A DNA stretch of 64,000 nucleotides from Flavihumibacter profundi (GCF_020076305.1 NZ_JAIQXE010000004.1:434001-498000), one strand, 5' to 3'; positions 43,554 through 52,674 are shown, counted from the stretch's first letter. Notes: a model not told the origin generated them from the letters alone. Numbers and translations: made by a program.

Positions 43554-44423
43554 CTATACACCCAGGTATGTGCGTAACTCCTTACTTCTTGAATTTGTTT
43601 TGAGTTTGGTAATCGCTTTGTCCTTGATCTGGCGAACCCTTTCACGGGTCAGGTTAAATTTTTCCCCTATATCTTCCAGGCTCATGGGATGGTCTACCCC
43701 CAATCCGAAGAAATAGCAAATCACTTCTTTCTGGCGCTCGGTTAGCACCTGCATTGACCTGTCGATCTCCATTTTCAGGCTTTCGTCATGTTCAATGCCT
43801 TTATCTGTGCGTTCAGCGTTAGGGTTTTCCAGTACATCGATCATTGTATTTTCTTCACCATCAGACAATGGTGAATCCATACTTACGTGACGGGCGGAAA
43901 TACTAAGGCTTGCGGAAACTTCCTCAATATCGATCTGGAGCAATTCTGCCAGTTCCTCAGGAGATGGCTCGCGCTCAAACTCCTGCTCCAGTTGCTGATA
44001 TGCTTTTTGTATGCGGTTCGTCAAACCCACCTTATTCAGGGGCAGGCGAACAATCCTGCTTTGTTCGGCCAGGGCCTGCAAAATACTCTGGCGAATCCAC
44101 CAAACAGCATAGGAAATAAATTTGAAGCCCCGCGTTTCATCAAAGCGCTGGGCGGCTTTTATGAGCCCAAGGTTCCCTTCATTAATCAGGTCGGGTAAGG
44201 AGAGGCCCTGGTTTTGGTATTGTTTGGAAACCGATACAACAAATCGAAGGTTGGCGCGGGTTAAACGGTCCAGGGCACGCTGATCGCCCTGTTTGATGAG
44301 CCTGGCGAGGCGCACTTCCTCTTCAGGTGCGATGAGCTCTACCTTGCCAATTTCCTGGAGGTATTTCTCGAGGCTCTGAGACTCCCGGTTGGTGATAGAT
44401 TTAGTAATCTTAAGTTGACGCAT
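43554..44423 (-). CDS. rpoD: primary RNA polymerase sigma factor
   Basis: A 289-residue sigma-70 of the Bacteroidota primary type, lacking region 1.1 and starting [26 protein letters not shown]. Region 2 is complete ([32 protein letters not shown] and [22 protein letters not shown]). Region 4 ends with the helix-turn-helix [22 protein letters not shown]. It recognises the TAnnTTTG promoters found through the window. I start at ATG 44423; an ATG two codons earlier is also in frame. Confidence 0.95.
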   Translation of the reverse strand: MRQLKITKSITNRESQSLEKYLQEIGKVELIAPEEEVRLARLIKQGDQRALDRLTRANLRFVVSVSKQYQNQGLSLPDLINEGNLGLIKAAQRFDETRGFKFISYAVWWIRQSILQALAEQSRIVRLPLNKVGLTNRIQKAYQQLEQEFEREPSPEELAELLQIDIEEVSASLSISARHVSMDSPLSDGEENTMIDVLENPNAERTDKGIEHDESLKMEIDRSMQVLTERQKEVICYFFGLGVDHPMSLEDIGEKFNLTRERVRQIKDKAITKLKTNSRSKELRTYLGV

Positions 44424-44429
44424 GCTCAT

Positions 44430-44741
44430 AGGCAGGGTTTTAGAGGTTTTTTTTTCTAAGATTTGAGGTTTGGTCTAACTAGAAACGCATTAATTAGGAA
44501 TTTCTTGCATAAAAAGAGATTACTTATTAAGGTTACCCAGTTACAGCAATTTAATGTTCCCCTACCCCATTTCCAAATCCCGCATGCCTAAAACCCTGCA
44601 TTCCGGTGTTAATACGGTTATTTTGTGTAATCATGTAAACAAAACCGTTTAACAAAAAATACTTATTATATTATTTTGCGCTGTCATTTAATTTTCTATT
44701 ATTGCATTGATTGCATTACTAATGAATGATATTGACAGGAG
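44430..44741. other. intergenic region upstream of rpoD
   Basis: This 312-base AT-rich gap between divergent genes has a run of nine T near 44445, a near -7 match for the minus strand (TATTTTTTG, 44653-44661) and a TATTATTTTG stretch for the plus strand. I see no perfect promoter, coding frame or structured RNA. Confidence 0.4.
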
Positions 44742-45122
44742 ATGACTAAGAAACAAATGTATACTTTGGAATATCCGGTCAGGTGCTCACCGACCATTTT
44801 ATATGAATTTTTGAGCACCCCGGCCGGATTGCAGGAATGGTTTGCCGACAGGGTAGATGAAAGAGACCAGGTTTTCAGCTTTTCGTGGAATGGCTCAATT
44901 GATAAAGCAGAGGTATTGGAAAGTGAAGAAAATAGTTTTATCAGGTTTCACTGGTTACATGCGCCAAAAGATGAATTCTTTGAATTCCGCATCGAGAAAT
45001 CGGAAGTTACCAACCAGACCATACTGGTGATCAATGATTTTGCTGAAAAGAAAGAAATCAAAGATTCCAGTCAGTTATGGGGATACCAGGTGAAGGATCT
45101 GTTCCATCGACTGGGTAATTAA
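44742..45122 (+). CDS. START-like domain protein
   Basis: A 126-residue protein of the SRPBCC/START-like fold: CSPTILYEFLSTPAGLQEWFADRV, then a beta sheet and a C-terminal helix (SSQLWGYQVKDLFHRLG). It resembles the AHSA1-type proteins found widely as single-copy genes in Bacteroidota. Ligand and function unknown. Its stop abuts the stop of the convergent gene at 45123 with no gap. Confidence 0.8.
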   Translation: MTKKQMYTLEYPVRCSPTILYEFLSTPAGLQEWFADRVDERDQVFSFSWNGSIDKAEVLESEENSFIRFHWLHAPKDEFFEFRIEKSEVTNQTILVINDFAEKKEIKDSSQLWGYQVKDLFHRLGN

Positions 45123-45716
45123 CTACAATAGCAGTTTCATCCAGCTGCTGAATCCATTAAACAGAAATCCCTGTGCGCTATCCCATTGGGATACAGGCAA
45201 TACTATGGACAGTTTCAGGAAATTTCCCTGGGTTGCCAGTGAGATGATTTTTTGCGGGTCCATGCCTATCACCGGAAGGTAATTATCGGGACCGAAATGA
45301 TGCTCCCACGGCGATGCATGTACGCAGACATGGGTTCCTTCCGGCCAAAGCGCCATTTTACCTAACAGAACCTGGCTAAAATCACCTGAAACCTGCAGGC
45401 TGCAGGAAAAAAAATTACCCCACCAGAATAAATGCCGGATAGCCAGTGTTGCTTCAGGAGCGAAAACACGCGGATAATCAAGCATAACCCAGGGCAATTG
45501 CTGATAATTCTCGCCCCTCGAAATTTTAGGCGGGTACATATAAATACTTTCAGGCAACTGGTGTCGCATCTTAGTGGTATATGCTACTTCAGCTTCGCTA
45601 AGCGTACCAAATTGCTGCATCACTGCACTCAATATACGGTTCTTGGTTAAAATAATGCCAGTATCTGCTGCCATTTCTTGTTCCTCTCTGGAAAGCTGTA
45701 TTTTTACGCCGCTCAT
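45123..45716 (-). CDS. hypothetical protein
   Basis: A 197-residue soluble protein I do not recognise. It has an N-terminal charged helix (QLSREEQEMAADTGIILTKN), a middle with many aromatic residues (YMYPPKISRGENYQQLPWVMLDYPRVF) and no signal peptide. TAACTTTG lies five bases before the ATG, so expression is likely. It is divergent from the LptF/G-type permease with only 36 bases between starts. The link to the permease is unproven. Confidence 0.7.
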   Translation of the reverse strand: MSGVKIQLSREEQEMAADTGIILTKNRILSAVMQQFGTLSEAEVAYTTKMRHQLPESIYMYPPKISRGENYQQLPWVMLDYPRVFAPEATLAIRHLFWWGNFFSCSLQVSGDFSQVLLGKMALWPEGTHVCVHASPWEHHFGPDNYLPVIGMDPQKIISLATQGNFLKLSIVLPVSQWDSAQGFLFNGFSSWMKLLL

Positions 45717-45721
45717 ACCAA

Positions 45722-45729
45722 CAAAGTTA
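45722..45729 (-). promoter_or_regulatory. -7 box of the gene at 45123-45716
   Basis: TAACTTTG on the minus strand ends five bases before the ATG (spacer TTGGT). It sits in the short gap shared with the divergent permease gene. Confidence 0.5.
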
Positions 45730-45752
45730 TTCAGAAAACATTCCGCTCCGCT

Positions 45753-47201
45753 GTGATAAAAAAGCTAGATAAATTAATATTAAAAGCCTTTGTTGGCCCA
45801 TTTATCGCTACCTTTTTTATTACCCTTTTCGTGCTTGTACTCCAGTTTTTCTGGTTGTATATTGATGATATTGTGGGAAAAGGCCTCGATTTGATGACCA
45901 TTGGCCAGCTGATCATGTATGTTGCAGCGACGGTAGTACCATTGGCTCTTCCGCTGGCTATACTTCTTTCTTCCATAATGACTTTCGGGAACCTTGGCGA
46001 AACCTTTGAGCTTGTTGCCATCAAAAGTGCAGGAATTCCTCTGCTACGTTTTATGCGTCCCCTGATGGTGGTTAGTATAATCATTTGCGGCATTGCCTTT
46101 TTATTTAATAATTATATTATTCCGGTTTCAAACCTGAGGCTAAACCGTTTAAAATATGATATCATCAACAAAAAACCGGCATTCGACCTGCGCGAAGGAG
46201 TCTTTTATACCGTTCTGCCGGGCTATGCTATAAAAGTTGGTAAGAAAGAAAAAGATGATTCCACATTAAGGGATATCATCATTTATGAAAAAGATTATAA
46301 CCTACAGGATAATATCATTATTGCCAACAAAGGCATTATGAAAGTTTCAGCTGATAAACGATTCCTTGAATTCAAATTACAGAACGGATGGAGGTATTCC
46401 GAGCGAGGGTCACGATTAAACACCAATACAGAATTCATCCGCCTGGGTTTTACCGAATTTAAAAAAGTATTTGACCTCAGCACCCTGGCACTGAGTAAAA
46501 CGCAAGACAGCCTTTTCAAGGATAATTACCAGATGCTTAGCGTGAGACAACTGAATTTCGCCATCGACTCACTGGAAGGGTTACACGAATACTACCATAA
46601 GAAAATGTACACCGACCTTTCGCCGTATGTGACTTTTGAAAAATATATTGATACCGGATGGAAGCAACCGGTAAAAGCAGCACCGGTCAGCAAACTTTCG
46701 GACATAGTACCAGATAGCTTAATTGCCAACTCGAATACAAAAGTATTATCGCAGTTAACTATTATCAAGAGTACTATGGATGCCAATACTGCTGAATACA
46801 TGAGCAGGGCCAAAAGCCTTCGGCTGCATAAAATTGCCTGGCATGAAAAATTTACCTTATCCATTGCCTGTTTTATATTGTTCCTTATAGGGGCACCCTT
46901 AGGTTCCATTATAAGGAAAGGCGGGATTGGTACCCCCCTTGTATTTGCTGTAGTATTTTTCGTACTCTTTTTCCTGCTGAATAATTTCGGGAAAAAGTTC
47001 GTTAAGGAAGATGTTATGCAACCGGTATGGGGCATGTGGCTGGCCTCCTATGTATTAGCGCCGATCGGAATTTTCCTGATCTGGAAAGCCATGCATGATT
47101 CACAATTATTTAATAAAGAATTTTATTTCAGGATACTCCGCCAGATTCAACCATGGTTTGCACGGTTAAAAAATATTCGCAGTACGGACAAGGCTCAGTA
47201 A
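45753..47201 (+). CDS. LptF/LptG family permease
   Basis: A 482-residue membrane protein of the LPS exporter permease family. Helices 1-3 lie in the first 120 residues (FVGPFIATFFITLFVLVLQFFWLYIDDIVGKG; VAATVVPLALPLAILLSSIMTFGNLGE). A large periplasmic jellyroll follows (about 120-340), then three C-terminal helices (LSIACFILFLIGAPLGSIIRKGG). It moves lipopolysaccharide with LptB. LptF or LptG cannot be told here. The start is a GTG at 45753 (VIKKLDKLILKAFVGP); the longer open frame reads into the divergent gene. Confidence 0.88.
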   Translation: MIKKLDKLILKAFVGPFIATFFITLFVLVLQFFWLYIDDIVGKGLDLMTIGQLIMYVAATVVPLALPLAILLSSIMTFGNLGETFELVAIKSAGIPLLRFMRPLMVVSIIICGIAFLFNNYIIPVSNLRLNRLKYDIINKKPAFDLREGVFYTVLPGYAIKVGKKEKDDSTLRDIIIYEKDYNLQDNIIIANKGIMKVSADKRFLEFKLQNGWRYSERGSRLNTNTEFIRLGFTEFKKVFDLSTLALSKTQDSLFKDNYQMLSVRQLNFAIDSLEGLHEYYHKKMYTDLSPYVTFEKYIDTGWKQPVKAAPVSKLSDIVPDSLIANSNTKVLSQLTIIKSTMDANTAEYMSRAKSLRLHKIAWHEKFTLSIACFILFLIGAPLGSIIRKGGIGTPLVFAVVFFVLFFLLNNFGKKFVKEDVMQPVWGMWLASYVLAPIGIFLIWKAMHDSQLFNKEFYFRILRQIQPWFARLKNIRSTDKAQ

Positions 47202-47219
47202 CTTTAAAAAAACAGGTAA

Positions 47220-47990
47220 ATGAAACTTTCCAAACAATCCAGACGAGACTTCCTGGCTAAAGGCACAAAAGCCTCTTTAGCTGTTGGTATTGGCAGTACC
47301 ATAGTTGGCAGCAGTCTGCTGAGTTCCTGCAGCACAGCAAAAGCCACCGTTAACAATCCTTTCCACACTGGCTTCGACCAAAAGCCACTGCCATATGACT
47401 ACAAAGCATTAGAGCCGTATATTGATGCCATGACCATGGAAATTCATTATACCAAACATGCGGCAGCGTATGCGAAGAACCTGAATGATGCCGCTCAGGC
47501 AGAAGGTATTGACCGCAGCAAACCACTCGAAGATATTTTCGGCAGTATCTCAAAATATTCTGACAAATTGCGCAACAATGCCGGCGGCCATTATAACCAT
47601 GAACTCTTTTGGCAGAGTATGCGGGCCCCACGCGCTGATAACCGGCCAACAGGCAATTTGTTAACCACCATTGAAAGTAAATTTGGCTCCTTCGCCAATT
47701 TTAAATCCCAGTTTTCAGATGCAGGTAAAAACCGCTTCGGCAGTGGATGGGCATGGCTTGTACTTTATGGTGATAAACAAAAAGAATTAATACTCACTTC
47801 CACGCCTAACCAGGATAATCCGCTGATGGATATAGCCGGAACAAAAGGGTTGCCGATTCTCGGTCTGGATGTTTGGGAACATGCGTATTACCTGAAATAC
47901 CAGAATAAGCGTGCCGATTACATTGAGAATTGGTGGAATTTAGTAAACTGGGATTTTATCCAGCAACGTTATGATACAGCAATGAAGTAA
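47220..47990 (+). CDS. exported Mn-type superoxide dismutase
   Basis: A 256-residue Fe/Mn superoxide dismutase with an unusual N-terminus: QSRRDFLAKGTKASLAVGIG is a twin-arginine signal and LLSSC a possible lipobox, so the enzyme is probably exported folded and lipid-anchored. Metal ligands by alignment are His76, His127 (NNAGGHYNHELFW), Asp217 and His221 (DVWEHAYYLKYQNKR). GGHxNH and NQDNPLM favour manganese or a cambialistic enzyme. Its stop overlaps the next ATG by one base (TAATG). Confidence 0.9.
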   Translation: MKLSKQSRRDFLAKGTKASLAVGIGSTIVGSSLLSSCSTAKATVNNPFHTGFDQKPLPYDYKALEPYIDAMTMEIHYTKHAAAYAKNLNDAAQAEGIDRSKPLEDIFGSISKYSDKLRNNAGGHYNHELFWQSMRAPRADNRPTGNLLTTIESKFGSFANFKSQFSDAGKNRFGSGWAWLVLYGDKQKELILTSTPNQDNPLMDIAGTKGLPILGLDVWEHAYYLKYQNKRADYIENWWNLVNWDFIQQRYDTAMK

Positions 47991-49006
47991 TGCAGGCACA
48001 AAAAGAAAACTTCAGGTTGCAACAATGGGTTGTATTGGTGGCTGTATTATTATTCGGCATCAAAATCTTCGCCTGGTATATCACCCGGTCTGTTTCAATC
48101 CTTACTGATGCGCTGGAAAGTACTGTGAATGTCATTTCAGGGTTTATCGGTTTATACAGTTTATATATAGCTTCCAAGCCGCGAGACATGGATCATCCAT
48201 ATGGCCATGGGAAAGCTGAATTTATATCAGCAGCTGTTGAAGGAACCCTTATCATGATCGCAGGCCTCATCATAATTTACGAGTGCATCGATAATTTTAT
48301 TCATCCGCATATCCTTCAAAAGCTGGATTACGGGATGATATTGGTGGGCATTGCCGGCTTAGTGAATTTCATAATGGGATATATCGCCATCAGGCGGGGC
48401 AAAAAAAACAATTCCCTGGCACTTGTGGCAAGTGGCAAACACCTGCAGTCCGACACATATTCCACCATTGGCATTCTGGTAGGTATTGCCCTGATCTATT
48501 TCACAAAAATTCAACTGATCGATAATATTGTTGCGCTCATTTTTAGTTTCATCATCATCTTTACCGGGTATAAAATTTTACGGGCATCACTTGCCGGAAT
48601 AATGGATGAAGCCGATAATGAATTACTGCAACAAATGATAAAGCGACTGAACACCGACAGGCCCGCAAACTGGATTGACCTGCACAACCTCCGGGTAATC
48701 AAGTACGGCGCTATACTGCATATAGATTGTCACCTTACGGTGCCCTGGTACCTGAATGTTCATGAAGCGCATAAAGAAATTGACACCTTAAGCCAGCGCA
48801 TCCGCCAGGAATTCGGCGACAGCATTGAACTTTTTGTTCATTCCGACGGTTGCCTTGAATTTTCCTGTGCCATCTGCACCAAAAAAGATTGCAAAGTGCG
48901 CATGCACCCATTTGAAAAACAAATCGAATGGACAGTTGGGAATATTTTATCTGACCAGAAACACCAGCTCCCCCAACCCGGCGAAGTATTGCCCAAAACC
49001 GCCTAA
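47990..49006 (+). CDS. cation diffusion facilitator metal transporter
   Basis: A 338-residue CDF transporter with six helices. The metal sites are visible: LTDALESTVN in helix 2 and HPYGHGKAEF before helix 4, plus a cytoplasmic C-terminal domain (about 205-300). The tail adds a cysteine pair motif, CAICTKKDCKVRMHPF, which is not usual in FieF and could bind or sense metal. Zn, Fe or Mn export is possible. It is translationally coupled to the superoxide dismutase. Confidence 0.9.
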   Translation: MQAQKENFRLQQWVVLVAVLLFGIKIFAWYITRSVSILTDALESTVNVISGFIGLYSLYIASKPRDMDHPYGHGKAEFISAAVEGTLIMIAGLIIIYECIDNFIHPHILQKLDYGMILVGIAGLVNFIMGYIAIRRGKKNNSLALVASGKHLQSDTYSTIGILVGIALIYFTKIQLIDNIVALIFSFIIIFTGYKILRASLAGIMDEADNELLQQMIKRLNTDRPANWIDLHNLRVIKYGAILHIDCHLTVPWYLNVHEAHKEIDTLSQRIRQEFGDSIELFVHSDGCLEFSCAICTKKDCKVRMHPFEKQIEWTVGNILSDQKHQLPQPGEVLPKTA

Positions 49007-49030
49007 ATTCGTTTCGCTAAATACATTACC

Positions 49031-50404
49031 ATGAATGCTTGGAAAGAATACCAGGATCAGCATAAAGACCGTTTCCTGAATGAATTACTAGACCTTTTAA
49101 AGATTCCAAGCGTTAGTGCGCGTGGTGAAAACAAAGGCGATATGATAAAATGTGCTGAAGCGGTAAAGGCCAGCCTGCTTGCAGCCGGTGCTTCCAGGGC
49201 TGTAATTTATGATACACCGGGCCATCCCATTGTATATGGAGAAAAGATTACAGATCCAACCAGGCCAACTGTATTAGTTTACGGGCATTATGATGTTCAA
49301 CCGGCTGATCCGCTGGAACTTTGGCACAGCGGACCTTTCGAGCCGGTAATTAAAGACGGGAAAATTTTCGCAAGGGGGGCTTGTGATGACAAAGGCCAGT
49401 TTTATATGCATGTAAAGGCTTTGGAAACAATGGTCCAGACCAATTACCTACCCACAAATATTAAATTTCTTATCGAAGGGGAAGAGGAAGTGGGATCACC
49501 AAACCTGGCCAATTTTGTTAAAGCGAACAAAGCCCTTCTGGATGCAGATGTTATATTGATCAGTGATACGGCCATGATCAGTATGGATAACCCTTCAATT
49601 GATATTGGTGTCAGGGGCTTATCCTATATTGAAGTAGAAGTAACAGGGCCAAACCGCGATTTGCACAGCGGTGTCTATGGTGGTGCAGTAGCAAACCCCA
49701 TCACCATGCTGGCAAAAATGATCGCCTCCCTTCATGATGAAAACAATCATATTACTATTCCGGGCTTCTATGATGATGTAATTGAAGCAACTCAGGAGGA
49801 AAGAATGCTGATGGCAAAAGCACCATTCAGTGAAGAAGAATATGCCAAAGACCTTGGGGTATCTGCATTATGGGGAGAAAAAGGATATACAACAAATGAG
49901 CGCACCGGCATTCGTCCAACACTTGAATTAAATGGAATCTGGGGTGGTTATACCGGGGAAGGCGCAAAAACCGTATTGCCATCCAAAGCATTTGCAAAAA
50001 TATCCTGCAGGTTAGTTCCAGACCAGGGGTCAGAAAAAATCACACAATTGCTCATCAACCACCTCTATGCTATTGCCCCGGAAGGAATAACGATCAAAGC
50101 ATCCCTGCACCATGGCGGTGAACCCTATATGACACCCATAGACAGCGATGGCTATAAGGCAGCTGCCATGGCTGTTGAGAAAACTTTCGGCAAGAAGCCT
50201 ATCCCGGTAAGGGGCGGTGGCAGTATTCCTATTTGCGCCTTATTTGAAAAAGAACTTGGGCTGAAAATAGTGTTTATGGGATTCGGGCTTGACAGCGATA
50301 ACCTTCATTCACCGAATGAGAAATACGACCTGGTAAATTATTATAAAGGCATTGAGACGATTCCTTATTTCCACCAATATTTTGCAGCAATTGTTGAAGA
50401 CTAA
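49031..50404 (+). CDS. M20-family dipeptidase
   Basis: A 457-residue metallopeptidase of the carnosinase-like M20 group. Zinc ligands and catalysts are seen in VYGHYDVQPADP, GACDDKGQF, EGEEEVGSPN, ISDTAMIS and LHSPNEKYD. The lid domain is inserted around 190-330. It is cytoplasmic by absence of a signal peptide and acts on dipeptides or related amides. Transcribed after the CDF gene with a 24-base gap. Confidence 0.93.
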   Translation: MNAWKEYQDQHKDRFLNELLDLLKIPSVSARGENKGDMIKCAEAVKASLLAAGASRAVIYDTPGHPIVYGEKITDPTRPTVLVYGHYDVQPADPLELWHSGPFEPVIKDGKIFARGACDDKGQFYMHVKALETMVQTNYLPTNIKFLIEGEEEVGSPNLANFVKANKALLDADVILISDTAMISMDNPSIDIGVRGLSYIEVEVTGPNRDLHSGVYGGAVANPITMLAKMIASLHDENNHITIPGFYDDVIEATQEERMLMAKAPFSEEEYAKDLGVSALWGEKGYTTNERTGIRPTLELNGIWGGYTGEGAKTVLPSKAFAKISCRLVPDQGSEKITQLLINHLYAIAPEGITIKASLHHGGEPYMTPIDSDGYKAAAMAVEKTFGKKPIPVRGGGSIPICALFEKELGLKIVFMGFGLDSDNLHSPNEKYDLVNYYKGIETIPYFHQYFAAIVED

Positions 50405-50443
50405 AGGGTAAGAAGTTGCCGGAAATCCCTAAGCAGTATGCCT

Positions 50444-50471
50444 ATTCACGATTTACCATTCACCATTCACT
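50444..50471. repeat. heptamer repeat array before the S4 gene
   Basis: Four units in register: ATTCACG, ATTTACC, ATTCACC and ATTCACT. The last ends three bases before the ATG of the S4-domain gene, so the array occupies its ribosome-binding region. Confidence 0.75.
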
Positions 50472-50474
50472 AAT

Positions 50475-50858
50475 ATGTCTGAAAAGCTTCGACTCGATAA
50501 ATATCTCTGGGCCATCAGGCTGTTTAAAACCCGGAGCCTGGCTGCTGAAGCCATTGATAAAGGCCGGGTTAAAAACCAAGGTGTTGCAGTGAAGCCATCC
50601 CGTGCAGTAGTAGTTGGCGATGAATACGAAGTCCGTGCGGAGGCAAGGAAATGGGTGATACGGATAACCGGGCTATTGCAAACCCGCGTACAGTACAGCG
50701 AAGCCATAAAATATTACGAAGACAAAACCCCACCGGAAGAACTGGAACGGCTCCAATTCCAGGCTGCCAGCTTTAATACCGGGAAAAGATTAAGCAAGGT
50801 TGGGCGCCCCACCAAAAAAGACCGCCGCGACCTGGAAGATTTTACCGAAAACAGCTGA
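50475..50858 (+). CDS. S4-domain RNA-binding protein (Hsp15-like)
   Basis: A 127-residue protein with an S4 RNA-binding domain (LRLDKYLWAIRLFKTRSLAAEAIDKGRVKNQGV, about 5-40) and a charged C-terminus (KRLSKVGRPTKKDRRDLEDF). It resembles Hsp15, which rescues stalled 50S subunits. The start is preceded by the heptamer array instead of a recognisable leader. Confidence 0.88.
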   Translation: MSEKLRLDKYLWAIRLFKTRSLAAEAIDKGRVKNQGVAVKPSRAVVVGDEYEVRAEARKWVIRITGLLQTRVQYSEAIKYYEDKTPPEELERLQFQAASFNTGKRLSKVGRPTKKDRRDLEDFTENS

Positions 50859-51080
50859 CAAAAGTCATCTTTCCTCCGAAACAAAATCATATTACTGCTC
50901 TGGCGCGGCACTTAGATTTGTAAGCGTATTACAATATTTAAAGGGGTAGCCAATGTTATTACAACATAAAATTCCAGTAAAAGAAACATTTTCATATGGT
51001 GAGCCGGTAATTATAATGCCTCGCAGTTCATCTTTTAAAGTATGGATAATTGTGATGTTTCCGTTTAATAATGCAATATC

Positions 51081-51506
51081 ATGACGATGACATTAAGCAT
51101 ATTAGCATCAAAGCACCTGAATGAGGTACAGAAAGAGTTCAATACCTATTTCCCCTACCTGAAAATTGAATTCTTCCAGAGAATGCATGGTGTAAAGAAA
51201 GCTTCTCCACCACAGCGAATGTACCCGCATAACCTAACTATATCAGAAGCCAGGACTAACAATACCGAAGGCTACCTTGATTTGTGGCCTGACATGAGTG
51301 TGGCGGAACTAGAGCAGGCATTTTGGGATAAGTATGGCCTTTCCATCCAGGTTTTCCGGAAGTCGGGAAACTTATGGCTGGAAACAACCATGACCGACAA
51401 ATGGACGCTGACCCAACAAAACAGCCATGGTCAGGAAATATCATCACCCAATACCAAAAATGAGGAAACCAAGGATGATTATGAATTAAATCGCGGCGAG
51501 GATTGA
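51081..51506 (+). CDS. conserved hypothetical protein
   Basis: A 141-residue soluble protein without a recognised domain. A folded part spans about 5-110 (ASKHLNEVQKEFNTYFPYLKIEFF; SVAELEQAFWDKYGLSIQVFRKSGNLWLETT), followed by a polar acidic tail. It is convergent with the REC-Crp regulator gene (27 bases between ends). The 222 bases upstream hold no obvious promoter or RNA. Confidence 0.7.
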   Translation: MTMTLSILASKHLNEVQKEFNTYFPYLKIEFFQRMHGVKKASPPQRMYPHNLTISEARTNNTEGYLDLWPDMSVAELEQAFWDKYGLSIQVFRKSGNLWLETTMTDKWTLTQQNSHGQEISSPNTKNEETKDDYELNRGED

Positions 51507-51532
51507 TACACCCTTAATCAATATACAGCAAC

Positions 51533-52588
51533 TTAATACAAAAGGTTGCCCAGGCGGGCAAGATCTGTTATACGGATTTTGCCCTCTTTTATTTCAATCA
51601 GTTTTTCTCCTTTAAAATCGCTTAATGTGCGGATCAGGGATTCGGTTGCCGTACCTACATACTGGGCAATATCTTCCCTGGAAATTTCAATGGCATGATT
51701 ATCAGCGCCAGCACTAAATTTTTGTTGGATATCCACCAGTGCCTTCGCTACCCTTTTCCGCAATGAATCGTAGGCAAGGTGCAATAACCGGTCTTCCTTT
51801 TCTTTCACATTATGACTGACCAGCCTGATAAATTTTGTAGCAATTGCCATATCATTAAATACCAGTTGCAAAAAATCCTGCGCCGGGATCATTGCAAGTT
51901 CCGCGTCTTCCAGCACTTCAGCAGTGTCGTCGTACAAGCTATTCTCCAGCAGGGCAATATAACCTAAATACTCACCGGCATTATATAAATTAGTAATATA
52001 TTCTTTCCCATCCTCATGTAGTTTATAGGTTTTCACTTTCCCGCTTTTGAGGTAATACAAAAACCTCGGCCTTTTATTTTCAGAATAAACAAACTGCCTT
52101 TTTGAAACAGATTCAACATCAAATTTTTCAGGATCAAGGTTGATCAGCCCGGATAGATTAAGGTCTTTCATCAACTCTTTCATGCCCAGCTCATTACCTG
52201 CATATTTCTGTTCCAGGATATCCTTCTTTTTCAACCTGATTTCAATCGCATTCAGTAATTCAATATCATCGAAAGGCTTCGTTATAAAATCATCGGCACC
52301 CATTTCCATCCCTTTCCGGAAATCGCTTCTTTCAACCTTAGCGGTCAGGAAAATGAATGGGATATGTTCTGTGGCCGGATTTTTGTGTAACAGGTGCAAT
52401 ACCCCAAAGCCATCCAGCTCAGGCATCATAATATCGCAAATAATAAGATCCGGCTTTTCCTGCAGGGCCAGCTCTACGCCCTTTTTCCCGTTTTCAGCGG
52501 TAAAGGTTTTGTACCCCGCTAAAGACAGAATTTCAGCAATATTTTCCCGGATAATGTCGTGGTCGTCGATGATAAGGATTCGTTTCAT
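51533..52588 (-). CDS. response regulator fused to a Crp-type DNA-binding output
   Basis: A 351-residue protein with three parts: a receiver domain (1-122) with acidic pair Asp8-Asp9, phosphoacceptor Asp52 in CDIMMPELDG and Lys in TKPF; a cyclic-nucleotide-binding-like barrel (about 150-265); and a Crp-type helix-turn-helix (about 265-345, EISREDIAQYVGTATESLIRTLSDFK). It merges the FixJ and FixK ideas in one chain. It is divergent from ccoI; the gap has two Crp/FNR-like sites and the gene has a perfect promoter (52686-52717). It likely controls the cbb3 genes and perhaps itself. Confidence 0.9.
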   Translation of the reverse strand: MKRILIIDDHDIIRENIAEILSLAGYKTFTAENGKKGVELALQEKPDLIICDIMMPELDGFGVLHLLHKNPATEHIPFIFLTAKVERSDFRKGMEMGADDFITKPFDDIELLNAIEIRLKKKDILEQKYAGNELGMKELMKDLNLSGLINLDPEKFDVESVSKRQFVYSENKRPRFLYYLKSGKVKTYKLHEDGKEYITNLYNAGEYLGYIALLENSLYDDTAEVLEDAELAMIPAQDFLQLVFNDMAIATKFIRLVSHNVKEKEDRLLHLAYDSLRKRVAKALVDIQQKFSAGADNHAIEISREDIAQYVGTATESLIRTLSDFKGEKLIEIKEGKIRITDLARLGNLLY

Positions 52589-52616
52589 AGCTTGAGTTAC
52601 ATGAAATTAAGGCAAA

Positions 52617-52652
52617 TTGAGAAAAATCAGTTCTATTCCTGAGAATTATCAG
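52617..52652. promoter_or_regulatory. two Crp/FNR-like operator sites 22 bp apart
   Basis: TTGAGAAAAATCAG (52617-52630) and CTGAGAATTATCAG (52639-52652) are dyads related to TTGAT-N4-ATCAA. They are exactly two helical turns apart. The second is centred at about 52645.5, which is 41.5 bases upstream of the position expected for ccoI transcription start (about 52687). This matches class II Crp-type activation. Binding is inferred. Confidence 0.55.
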
Positions 52653-52674
52653 TAAAGGACGGGGCGATTACCGA

